Positions 1 to 5,119 of a stretch of 5,119 nucleotides of DNA are shown in pieces (the first letter of the stretch is position 1; each line of letters starts with the position of its first letter). The position numbers and the translations under genes were made by a program. A model generated the notes under the pieces. That model had not been told where the DNA came from. It saw only the letters and a list, made by a program, of their open reading frames with translations, and made no database searches. The stretch is from Comamonadaceae bacterium (lineage in GTDB: Bacteria; Pseudomonadota; Gammaproteobacteria; Burkholderiales; Burkholderiaceae_C): positions 1 to 5,119 of the forward strand of contig CANKNK010000155.1 in NCBI GenBank assembly GCA_947483455.1. Reading direction: 5' to 3'.

Positions 1-324
1 GCCGTCATTGCTAGGGAAAAATACTTGGCCTTGGCGCTTTTTCTTAAGTTGTAAAAATGACCGGTAACTGTCCCGTGCGGCTGCGACTCATGGAGGTAAA
101 AAATCATATTTGAAATCCTCTCCACCAAGTACCAGCAGTGGCGCTGCATGCACGGTATCGCCAAAGACGCCTTTGCCCTGGGTTCGATAAGGGCTAGCTT
201 CCTGGCTGGTAGTGCGCAGCGAATACTGGACCAAGTCCTGTGCCTGCGCGACAGCAGCCTGCACCGCCCCAGCGGTCAAGGTCCAAAAAATGAGCAGGTA
301 GCCAAGCCCTTGCTGCATCGCCAT
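1..324 (-). pseudogene. pilY1: PilY1-like pilus tip protein, 5' part, interrupted by in-frame TGA
   Basis: This is the fifth gene of the minor-pilin operon. PilY1/PilC proteins are secreted, pilus-associated adhesin/assembly factors with a C-terminal beta-propeller. The frame starts at ATG 322-324, preceded by a good Shine-Dalgarno, AGGGGGA, and 10 bp after the pilX stop. Residues 1 to about 28 form a signal peptide (hydrophobic core LGYLLIFWTLTAGAV, then an AQA-type cleavage site). Residues 54-65 (FGDTVHAAPLLV) resemble the conserved GD-V-x-A/S-P block that opens the PilY1 propeller. A TGA at 88-90 ends the ORF after 78 codons. The same frame then continues to the edge with SYRSFLQLKKKR and QVFFPSNDG, matching the family pattern YxxF...R...V-x-NDG. 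No ATG, GTG or TTG codon follows in frame before the edge. The roughly 400-600 residues that usually precede the propeller, often including a von Willebrand A-type domain, are absent. I infer a decayed or truncated gene; a sequencing error at the TGA, or a genuine short variant, remains possible. Confidence 0.6.
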
Positions 325-329
325 AGCAA

Positions 330-336
330 TCCCCCT
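330..336 (-). promoter_or_regulatory. Ribosome binding site of the pilY1-like gene
   Basis: AGGGGGA on the minus strand lies 5 nt before ATG 322-324 and overlaps the pilX stop codon (335-337). It supports this start, and therefore the conclusion that the short N-terminus is how the gene now begins. Confidence 0.6.
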
Positions 337-892
337 AAAAGCGAATCATGGATTGAACCCAGGCGTCTGTACCCGATGTGATGGCACCGTCACTAGCTTC
401 TTGGTAGTCTTGAGAAAAGCCACGGGCTGTGATCTGAAAACCTTGGAGGTTCTGCGTATCAATGGGTACCAGGCGCATTTCTTCAATCATGCAAACCGGT
501 GCTGTGGCGGGAATGGCGCCAAAAGCATCTTGCAATTGCGCTGCGGGTACGGTATTGGTTTGTCTTGGAGCCGCCGTCCAGTTGCCTAGCGTAGACCAGG
601 CCTTGGGCATGGTGCCGCTGCTAGCGCCCAGGGGAAGCGGCAGAATAATCAAAGGGATGTCCTTGGCCATGACGCCGTCTTCGCAATAGCGCAAGGCTAG
701 CTCGGCCCATTCCTGCGCATTGGCGTTCATGCGTAAATTGTTTGCAACTTGCTCTCCCGATAGAGCGGCCTTGGCCGCCCAGCCAGCGGCACCTGACAGC
801 ACAACCAGCATGACCAAAACTAGCAGCAGGACAATGCCCTGCGCGCGCTGCGCGTGCCGATTCTGAAGAACGAAGCGACGCAGAATTTTCAT
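335..892 (-). CDS. pilX: Type IV pilus minor pilin PilX
   Basis: This 185-residue minor pilin is thought to help prime pilus assembly together with PilV, PilW, FimT-like pilins and PilY1. The leader is 19 residues long and basic, ending in Gly19, the likely PilD cleavage point. A hydrophobic helix follows (residues 20-38, IVLLLVLVMLVVLSG). The residue five after Gly19 is Leu24, not the Glu typical of major pilins; from memory this is not unusual for PilX- and GspK-like pilins. The helix continues into a stretch with the family-like pattern EQVANNLRMNANAQ (47-60) and AELALRYCE (63-71). Cys70 and Cys134 are the only cysteines and could form a disulfide. The C-terminus, GTDAWVQSMIRF, also fits the family. 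The start overlaps the pilW stop as ATGA (889-892), and AGGGA lies about 7 nt upstream of the ATG. The PilX assignment rests on both sequence pattern and operon position. Confidence 0.85.
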   Translation of the reverse strand: MKILRRFVLQNRHAQRAQGIVLLLVLVMLVVLSGAAGWAAKAALSGEQVANNLRMNANAQEWAELALRYCEDGVMAKDIPLIILPLPLGASSGTMPKAWSTLGNWTAAPRQTNTVPAAQLQDAFGAIPATAPVCMIEEMRLVPIDTQNLQGFQITARGFSQDYQEASDGAITSGTDAWVQSMIRF

Positions 893-1803
893 CGTGCAAT
901 CCCTATGCGATTGCGCAAACCCACAGTAGTGCTGAACGTGCGGTGCAAGAACTTGTCCAATGGCCTCGTGAGCACACCGTCACAGTTGATGTAGTCCACC
1001 GCTTTGCCCTGGTCTTCGCTAGCACCCACCATTTGGAGGCATATGCGGACCGCTACCACCCGGCTCCAGTTTTGGTCGGCATTGCCGCCCAATGCATTGA
1101 CCTCTGTGGCGGTGGCATAGCGCACCACTTGGGTACCCACACTGTCGCTGGCCACGCCGTACCGCAAGCGCATAAATTCCACGCCACTGACCAGGGGCTG
1201 CGCCGTAAAGGCCGCATTGCCGTTGCCTGCACAGCTTAGTTCCTTGTTGGCACTGACAAAAAAACGCGATTCGACCAGCGTAAATTGCACACTGCTATTC
1301 ACCGCGGAAAAGCTGTTGTTGGAGACGCCCTGGCCGAGGCAGTCGGAGGCGCTTTTTCCGCCGGCCGCTTCGGTATTGAAACTATCGCCTTCATAACGTA
1401 CGGCAATATCGTCCGGCTCGGTGTTTGCATTGGTGCAAATTAGCGCCTCCCAAGCCGCGTTGGTGCTGCGAAAACCGCCATCACAGCCCCTTAAACCGGC
1501 GCCTGCCAGATTACTGTCCGCCACGGGTATGAGCTGTCCGTCGACGGTGACGCTATGGGGCGCAGCCATCAATATCGGTTGGCTGTAACCGGCCATGCGG
1601 ATATGTCGCGCCAGCGTCTCGTGCGCTATAGACGCGTCCTCCGCCATGCGGCTGACGGTATAACTTTGGCGGCCCGCCAAGCTGGTGCCCGCGTAGAGGG
1701 ATAGCATGGCTCCCAGCAGCACCAGGCCTATGGCCATGGCGAGGACTAGTTCCAATAGGCTAAAGCCACGGTATTGGACAGACTCGCGTGCCCCTGTTCT
1801 CAT
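889..1803 (-). CDS. pilW: Type IV pilus minor pilin PilW
   Basis: PilW is a minor pilin of the pilus initiation complex in the inner membrane and at the pilus tip. With the start chosen here it has 304 residues, a normal size for PilW, which is the largest of these minor pilins. The leader ends at Gly13 and is followed by FSLLELVLAMAIGLVL, with Glu18 at the +5 position. The globular part has PilW-like features: ARHIRMAGY near residues 65-75, paired cysteines in GCDGG and LICTN, and DDIAVRYEGDS near 130-140, which resembles the PilW 'TVRYEGD' strand. A longer frame begins at 1827, but ATG 1801-1803 is preferred. It overlaps the pilV stop as ATGA (1800-1803), has GAGGG 7 nt upstream, and leaves a leader of normal length. 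The upstream ATG has no visible ribosome binding site. The stop overlaps the pilX start in the same ATGA manner. Confidence 0.88.
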   Translation of the reverse strand: MRTGARESVQYRGFSLLELVLAMAIGLVLLGAMLSLYAGTSLAGRQSYTVSRMAEDASIAHETLARHIRMAGYSQPILMAAPHSVTVDGQLIPVADSNLAGAGLRGCDGGFRSTNAAWEALICTNANTEPDDIAVRYEGDSFNTEAAGGKSASDCLGQGVSNNSFSAVNSSVQFTLVESRFFVSANKELSCAGNGNAAFTAQPLVSGVEFMRLRYGVASDSVGTQVVRYATATEVNALGGNADQNWSRVVAVRICLQMVGASEDQGKAVDYINCDGVLTRPLDKFLHRTFSTTVGLRNRIGIAR

Positions 1804-2369
1804 AGCGCAGCCCTCAGATACAGACACCGCGGCTGGTCGCCGCTAGCGGCGACGGCAGAGGCCCGGCAGGAGCTCGTACCCAATGCCATGGACGCCGCGC
1901 TGCTTGGCTCCATCCACATAATCCAAATATCCGCCCGCTTGCCATTGCGCAGTACATTGAAATCCCCGCCTGGAAGCGACATGCGCAGGGTGTTTGCCAC
2001 GTGCGCCTTGTCGATGTTTGCAATTTCGCTGCTGGTGCATTTGGCCCAGACAGCGCATACCGGTACCGCAACCGCTGCACGGTGGGAGGAATAGGCCTCA
2101 GAATTGCTATAGGCATCGGCCATAAATCCATCGGTATTGGCGCGCATAGACTCGGCCAATTGGGTGGCTATTTGAAGGGCCACCATGCGGTACAGCGATG
2201 TTTTGTTGTACTGCATCGTCGCCGCCATCAACAGCGCACTGCCGCTAATTCCAAACGACATGACCAGCATAGCAATCAGCACCTCGAGCAGCGTGGCCCC
2301 ACATTGGTGCCTATGCGCAGCCCGTGATTGATTTTTTGTGCGGTTTGGGCCTTGCATGCTTATCGGCAT
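1800..2369 (-). CDS. pilV: Type IV pilus minor pilin PilV
   Basis: This 189-residue prepilin is assigned as PilV, a minor pilin associated with pilus assembly and modification. The leader is rather long and basic, ending QCG (Gly24), and is followed by ATLLEVLIAMLVMSFGI with Glu29 at +5. The next segment, LLMAATMQYNKTSLYRMVA followed by ATQLAESMRANTDGF, closely follows the PilV family pattern 'A..LA.dm..RmRaN'. The C-terminal half contains Cys104, Cys111, Cys168 and Cys181 (approximate numbering), which may form disulfides in the periplasm. The ATG at 2367-2369 lies 9 bp beyond the fimT stop. GAGGGG, about 5 nt upstream, overlaps that stop, which suggests coupled translation. A second ATG at residue 5 is possible but is placed less well relative to the ribosome binding site. 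The stop overlaps the pilW start (ATGA). Confidence 0.88.
   Translation of the reverse strand: MPISMQGPNRTKNQSRAAHRHQCGATLLEVLIAMLVMSFGISGSALLMAATMQYNKTSLYRMVALQIATQLAESMRANTDGFMADAYSNSEAYSSHRAAVAVPVCAVWAKCTSSEIANIDKAHVANTLRMSLPGGDFNVLRNGKRADIWIMWMEPSSAASMALGTSSCRASAVAASGDQPRCLYLRAAL
1811..1815 (-). promoter_or_regulatory. Ribosome binding site deciding the pilW start
   Basis: GAGGG on the minus strand sits 7 nt before ATG 1801-1803, inside the end of pilV. The alternative ATG at 1825-1827 has only CTAGCGGCGACCAGCCGC before it, without a Shine-Dalgarno core, so the shorter PilW is favoured. Confidence 0.6.
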
Positions 2370-2374
2370 CTCCG

Positions 2375-2380
2375 CCCCTC
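2375..2380 (-). promoter_or_regulatory. Ribosome binding site of pilV
   Basis: GAGGGG on the minus strand lies 5 nt before ATG 2367-2369 and overlaps the fimT TGA (2379-2381). Ribosomes finishing fimT would therefore end on the pilV initiation site. Confidence 0.5.
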
Positions 2381-2945
2381 AAGAACAGCCTGTCAGGCTC
2401 GCTGAGATGCGCGCCCGTCCCTGCAGGGAAATGCAGACGCGTTTTCTTTGACTCTCGCTCATACTCTTGGAATCAAAGGTAAACGAACTCGCTCCGCCGG
2501 CAAGCAAAAGGCCGGTGTTGCGATACACCAATTTGTTCGGCGTTGCGCCGCTTATTTTCTCGATGCCACCACTATTGCTGATAGCTCCTTGCACGCGCAA
2601 TAAGGCATCACTCTTCGCGTCAAAGCTGTAGCTGGGATCGCCATCCCGATTGACAAAAACAATCCATCCCTGGTTCCAGCGCTCCGCGTCATCTTTGGAG
2701 CAACTGGGACTGGCGCTTTCGCTGCTGGTGCTAGGGCACACCACTACTGGCGCTCGATGACGAATGGCTTCGGAGCGCGCGTAACGCAGGGTGCTAAAAA
2801 AAGCGTTCAGATGGCCACGCACGGCTTCGGTCTCACTCATACTTCGCAGCGAGGGAATCCCGATAGCCAGCAAAATGGCCAGAATGGCGACGGCCACTAA
2901 CAGCTCTAACAGCGTCATGCCGGACAGGCGGTGGAGGGTTCGCAT
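2379..2945 (-). CDS. fimT: FimT/GspH-type minor pseudopilin
   Basis: First gene of the minor-pilin operon, 188 residues. FimT/FimU/GspH pilins belong to the minor-pilin complex, and some FimT proteins bind DNA during natural transformation; whether this one does is unknown. The leader MRTLHRLSG is short, with cleavage expected after Gly9. The helix MTLLELLVAVAILAILLAIG follows, with Glu14 at +5 and Pro31 at the usual kink. LNAFFSTLRYARSEAIRHR (residues 46-64) is the characteristic GspH/FimT 'l...aRseAi.r' helix. WNQGWIVFVNRDGD (90-103) matches the family's W..GW.vF.n..gd block, and CISLQGRARIS (171-181) matches the C-terminal 'i..s..GR.r' strand. The ATG at 2943-2945 is the only usable start, because an in-frame TAG (2952-2954) lies just upstream and the internal Met10 would remove the leader. 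The ribosome binding site is weak. A sigma70-like promoter lies about 80 bp upstream. Confidence 0.88.
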   Translation of the reverse strand: MRTLHRLSGMTLLELLVAVAILAILLAIGIPSLRSMSETEAVRGHLNAFFSTLRYARSEAIRHRAPVVVCPSTSSESASPSCSKDDAERWNQGWIVFVNRDGDPSYSFDAKSDALLRVQGAISNSGGIEKISGATPNKLVYRNTGLLLAGGASSFTFDSKSMSESQRKRVCISLQGRARISASLTGCS

Positions 2946-3029
2946 GCGTGCCTATAGCTTCGCCGCATCAAGCACAGTGCGCAGGCTTACGCAGAGAGCA
3001 TTTTTTGGGCAGGGGGTTTAATCCCTTTT

Positions 3030-3057
3030 ATTATGCAAAAAATAAAAAATATTTCAA
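3030..3057 (-). promoter_or_regulatory. Predicted sigma70 promoter of the fimT-pilVWX-pilY1 operon
   Basis: On the minus strand, TTGAAA (3052-3057; 5/6 to the -35 consensus) and CATAAT (3030-3035; 5/6 to the -10 consensus) are separated by 16 bp of T-rich DNA. This predicts a transcript start near 3023 and a leader of roughly 78 nt before the fimT ATG. It is the only convincing promoter-like pair between the upstream gene and fimT. The region is very AT-rich, so chance matches are more likely here than elsewhere. Confidence 0.5.
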
Positions 3058-3060
3058 TAA

Positions 3061-3094
3061 AAAATAGGAATGGGGCAACACAAATTGCCCCATT
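3061..3094 (-). terminator. Rho-independent terminator after the WV-repeat secreted protein gene
   Basis: A perfect 10-bp inverted repeat, AATGGGGCAA (3069-3078) and TTGCCCCATT (3085-3094), has a 6-nt loop. Read on the minus strand, it is followed by CCTATTTTTT, and it lies about 57 bp beyond the stop of the gene ending at 3151. Read on the plus strand, the stem is followed directly by further Ts, so it could terminate in both directions. No plus-strand gene precedes it, so the minus assignment is the meaningful one. Confidence 0.75.
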
Positions 3095-3150
3095 TTTTGC
3101 GATTTCCTGATAGCAAGGGTGCAGGCGCGCAATGCGTCCTGGCGATAGCC

Positions 3151-3975
3151 TCAATCAAACAATTGGGCGAACTGCTGCGGCGGGTATAGGCGGTTGGCGA
3201 CGAAACGTACCCAGCCGCTGGTGTCCAGCCGTGCCTCAGGCTGGGCTGCTTGTGCGGGCGCACGGGCTACGGAAGGGTATTGCACCCATTTGCCGCTGTC
3301 CGCGCCCACCTCCGTTGGGGCTGTGGTGGCCCGGCCCAGCGAGGGGTATTGCACCCAGGCACGGGTCTCGCTTCGATTGGCCGTGTCGCCGCTCCAGTTG
3401 CGCGTGAAAGCGGTACCCAGGTAATGCACCCAGCCGCTGCGCTCCGGGGTGCTGCCGTCAAAGTTGGCCGGGGATTTGACCGGGCCGCCGGCATAGCGCA
3501 CCCAGTTTTCACGTTTTTCAGTCGCACGCGGTGTGGCGGCGGCCTTGGTGGGCGGGGGTTCTGTGGCCCGGGCGGGGGCTAGTTCCGCAGGGTTGCGTGC
3601 CAGTACCAGTTGCAGCAACTGGTTGTGGTTCGGTACTTTGAGGGTAGCCGTGCTGTGCGTACGCTGCGGTTTGCTGCTGCCAAAGGCCTGCGGGTTGAGC
3701 AGCACAAAGGCCTGGCTCAGCACCTGTGCGCTCAAGGGGCTCTCGGGCATGGTCTTGGCCACGATGCGTTCTAGGCTTTCGCCCAGTGCCGGGGTGTAGC
3801 TGTGGCTGGACTTGAGGCCGCTTAGGTCCATCGCGGCAACGGGGGAAGCCGCAAGTGGCAGGGCGTTGGACGCTGCTGCTGCATGGGCCCCTGCCAGCCC
3901 AATCGCGAGGGCGAGCGCGCTGCCACACCAGCGGAGCAGGTAAGGGCGGGGCAGGTGGCGCTGGGTCGGTGGCAT
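3151..3975 (-). CDS. Secreted protein with FimV/LysM-like segment and five WVxY repeats
   Basis: This is a 274-residue protein that I do not recognise as a named family. Residues 1 to about 35 form a signal peptide (basic start, hydrophobic core ALALAIGLAGAHA), so it is probably exported to the periplasm or envelope. Residues 58-116 loosely resemble the LysM-like segment of FimV/HubP proteins: GESLERIV (65-72), then VLLNPQAF (91-98), then ATLKVP (110-115), compared with FimV 'GdTLw.Ia...Ll.aNP.AF...LkvP'. A Pro/Ala/Thr-rich linker follows (129-152). The C-terminal half has five copies of Trp-Val-[RHQ]-[YF], with Trp at 158, 182, 207, 230 and 255. The frame stays open to an ATG at 4155, but ATG 3973-3975 has GGAGAA 5 nt upstream and places the signal peptide at the N-terminus. 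The gene stands alone between its own terminator and a divergent gene. Its position upstream of a pilin operon hints at an envelope or pilus role, but that is inference. Confidence 0.72.
   Translation of the reverse strand: MPPTQRHLPRPYLLRWCGSALALAIGLAGAHAAAASNALPLAASPVAAMDLSGLKSSHSYTPALGESLERIVAKTMPESPLSAQVLSQAFVLLNPQAFGSSKPQRTHSTATLKVPNHNQLLQLVLARNPAELAPARATEPPPTKAAATPRATEKRENWVRYAGGPVKSPANFDGSTPERSGWVHYLGTAFTRNWSGDTANRSETRAWVQYPSLGRATTAPTEVGADSGKWVQYPSVARAPAQAAQPEARLDTSGWVRFVANRLYPPQQFAQLFD
3196..3507 (-). repeat. Five-copy WV-x-aromatic protein repeat, period 23-25 codons
   Basis: The repeat cores are NWVRY, GWVHY, AWVQY, KWVQY and GWVRF. Their Trp codons lie at 3502-3504, 3430-3432, 3355-3357, 3286-3288 and 3211-3213, giving spacings of 24, 25, 23 and 25 codons. 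Copies 3 and 4 are closest: AWVQYPSLGRA versus KWVQYPSVARA. They share the identical plus-strand 14-mer GGGTATTGCACCCA at 3344-3357 and 3275-3288. Between the cores the spacers are Ser/Thr/Ala/Glu-rich and diverged, so the conserved unit is the short aromatic strand. Confidence 0.8.
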
Positions 3976-3980
3976 TGAAG

Positions 3981-3986
3981 TTCTCC
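3981..3986 (-). promoter_or_regulatory. Ribosome binding site deciding the start at 3975
   Basis: GGAGAA on the minus strand lies 5 nt before ATG 3973-3975. The upstream in-frame ATGs (4003-4005 and 4153-4155) lack a Shine-Dalgarno core and would bury the signal peptide. Confidence 0.6.
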
Positions 3987-4203
3987 GGGTAAGGCTGAGA
4001 TGCATACTGTCGAAACGGTGACGATGGCAGCGTTTTGGCAGCTGCTTAGGGGTCTTATCCTGTACGCAGCAATTGCCATGCCATGCGGTTTTTGGCCTCA
4101 GACGCACCAGCCCTGTCGGTTTAACCCCTATAGCCAGCGCGTCCCAAGTGTGCAAAATGTCAAAAAAGTACGTCCCACTGTCTCACTAGCGCCCTTAACC
4201 GTT

Positions 4204-4210
4204 GGAGAAA
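4204..4210 (+). promoter_or_regulatory. Ribosome binding site of the Bug/TctC gene
   Basis: GGAGAAA begins 10 nt before ATG 4214-4216, so the GGAG core is spaced 6 nt from the start. The signal peptide begins at that Met, so the two lines of evidence agree on the start. Confidence 0.65.
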
Positions 4211-4213
4211 ACT

Positions 4214-5119
4214 ATGCCCCCTTCCCATGCCCACCGCAGCCTCTTGGGCCGCATCCTGCGCATCAGTACCGTGCTCAGCCTGGCCCTGGCCGCGCCCCTG
4301 GCCGCGCTGGCCGATGCGGCTTACCCGGATAAACCGATTAAGTTCGTGGTGCCGTATCCGCCGGGCGGGGGTACGGATGTGGTGGCGCGTATCGTCCAGC
4401 AGCGCCTGCAAGCAGCCCTGGGTCAGCCCATCGTGATCGATAACAAAGGCGGTGCCGGTGGCTCGCTGGGCACGGACATCGTGGCCAAGTCCGCGCCTGA
4501 CGGCTACACCGTGCTATTTACCCTGAGCTCGCACACGATTAACCCGGCGATCTTCCCCAAGCTGCCGTTTGACACGATCAAGGATTTCGAGCCCGTGGGC
4601 TTGGTCGCGTCATTACCGCAGTTGCTGGCGGCCAATATGGCGGTGCCCGTGCGCAGCGTGGCCGATGTCGTGGCGCAGGCCAAGGCTGCCCCCGACAAGT
4701 TTTCATTCGCTTCGGTGGGCAATGGCTCCCCGGGCCACCTGGCGGGTGAATTAATGGTGCTGCGCACCGGCGCGCCCATGGCGCATATCCCGTACCGGGG
4801 CGGCGGCCCGGCGGTGACCGATGTGATCGGTGGCCAGGTGCCCTTGTTGTGGGTGTCCATCCCCGCAGCTGCTGCACAAGTCAAAGCGGGCAAGCTGCGC
4901 GCGCTGGCAGTGTCCACCACCAAACGCAGCCCGGCTTTCCCGGACGTGCCCACCATGCAAGAGGCTGGGGTAGCAGACTTTGAGGTCGACTCTTGGTATG
5001 CCATGCTGGTGCCCGCCAAAACACCGCGCCCCATTATTGACAGGCTTAACAAAGCACTCAATACCGTACTCGCCGAGCCTGCTATTCGTGCCCAGTTGCT
5101 GGACCAAGGCGCCGATGCC
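4214..5119 (+). CDS. Bug/TctC-family tripartite tricarboxylate transporter substrate-binding protein (3' truncated)
   Basis: This is an extracytoplasmic solute receptor of the Bug (TctC-like) family, which captures small carboxylates or related ligands in the periplasm, in some cases for a TctAB membrane pair. 302 codons are visible, with no stop before the edge. Family members are usually about 320-330 residues, so only the last 20-30 are missing. Residues 1 to about 35 are a signal peptide (core VLSLALAAPLAALA). The mature part opens with YPDKPIKFVVPYPPGGGTD (37-55) and VVARIV, the Bug hallmark region that forms the first ligand loop. VIDNKGGAGGSLGTDIVAKS and PDGYTVLF follow, both typical, then HIPYRGGGPAVTDVIGGQV and GKLRALAVST, also canonical. 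No tctA or tctB gene is in the window. The ligand cannot be predicted from sequence; Burkholderiales carry many orphan paralogues. Confidence 0.93.
   Translation, partial: MPPSHAHRSLLGRILRISTVLSLALAAPLAALADAAYPDKPIKFVVPYPPGGGTDVVARIVQQRLQAALGQPIVIDNKGGAGGSLGTDIVAKSAPDGYTVLFTLSSHTINPAIFPKLPFDTIKDFEPVGLVASLPQLLAANMAVPVRSVADVVAQAKAAPDKFSFASVGNGSPGHLAGELMVLRTGAPMAHIPYRGGGPAVTDVIGGQVPLLWVSIPAAAAQVKAGKLRALAVSTTKRSPAFPDVPTMQEAGVADFEVDSWYAMLVPAKTPRPIIDRLNKALNTVLAEPAIRAQLLDQGADA

Larger units (their letters stand above)
3976..4213. promoter_or_regulatory. Divergent intergenic region, promoters not resolved
   Basis: This 238-bp region separates the divergent starts at 3975 (minus) and 4214 (plus), so it must hold promoters for both genes unless one is distant. 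I see no strong sigma70 pair. A perfect TTGACA occurs on the minus strand (4158-4163) without a -10 at proper spacing. On the plus strand, TTGGCA (4035-4040) is followed only by weak -10 candidates. Small symmetries occur: GCAGCTGC around 4038-4045 and a GCCATGCCATGC direct repeat near 4075-4086. Their role is unknown. Confidence 0.35.

Noticed and set aside
88..90. TGA read as selenocysteine or programmed read-through in the PilY1-like gene
   Set aside because: No selenocysteine insertion hairpin is evident just downstream, and PilY1 is not a known selenoprotein; a nonsense mutation or sequence error is simpler.
3014..3025. Near-palindrome GGGTTTAATCCC in the fimT leader
   Set aside because: Only three G:C pairs plus an imperfect centre; too weak to call an operator or hairpin without comparative support.
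3275..3357. Direct repeat GGGTATTGCACCCA with hairpin-like ends, as a possible regulatory or CRISPR-type repeat
   Set aside because: The two copies are in frame within a protein repeat (spacing 69 bp = 23 codons) and encode the WVQYP core, so coding constraint explains them.
3976..4155. N-terminal 60-codon extension of the secreted repeat protein
   Set aside because: It lacks a ribosome binding site and looks non-coding; the signal peptide and GGAGAA both place the start at 3975.
4158..4163. Perfect TTGACA on the minus strand ahead of the gene at 3975
   Set aside because: No -10-like hexamer lies 16-18 bp downstream; the nearest, TATAGG, is 25 bp away, so it was not called a promoter.
4504..5061. 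185-codon minus-strand open frame
   Set aside because: It lies wholly antisense to the clearly recognisable Bug/TctC gene and shows no protein family pattern; GC-rich coding DNA commonly leaves such shadows.

Overview
The window looks like a chromosomal segment of a betaproteobacterium, most likely Burkholderiales and probably close to Comamonadaceae. Two things point there. The minor-pilin order fimT-pilV-pilW-pilX-pilY1 is the one known from that group, and the right edge holds a Bug/TctC-type periplasmic binding protein, a family strongly expanded in Burkholderiales. The placement is inference from gene content; no sequence search was possible.

From about 3060 down to position 1, the minus strand carries a compact type IV pilus minor-pilin operon: a FimT/GspH pseudopilin, then PilV, PilW, PilX and the start of a PilY1-like gene. 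Gaps are 9-10 bp or ATGA stop/start overlaps, so the genes are probably co-transcribed and translationally coupled. FimT, PilV and PilW have class III prepilin leaders with Gly-1 and Glu+5; PilX has the Gly and hydrophobic stretch but no Glu+5. These proteins are expected to be processed by PilD and to form the pilus priming/tip complex with PilY1. A sigma70-like promoter lies ahead of fimT.

The PilY1-like gene appears broken. A signal peptide leads almost directly into a PilY1 propeller-like segment, without the large N-terminal region usual in the family. An in-frame TGA at 88-90 then interrupts the frame, which continues past it with PilY1-like sequence to the window edge.

From 3975 to 3151, also on the minus strand, lies a secreted 274-residue protein. 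It has a putative FimV/LysM-like segment followed by five regularly spaced Trp-Val-x-aromatic repeats. I do not recognise this architecture, and it is the most novel-looking item here. A 10-bp perfect-stem terminator separates it from the pilin operon.

A 238-bp divergent intergenic region (3976-4213) leads to the plus-strand Bug/TctC gene, which runs off the right edge. No stretch over 300 bases lacks a gene.
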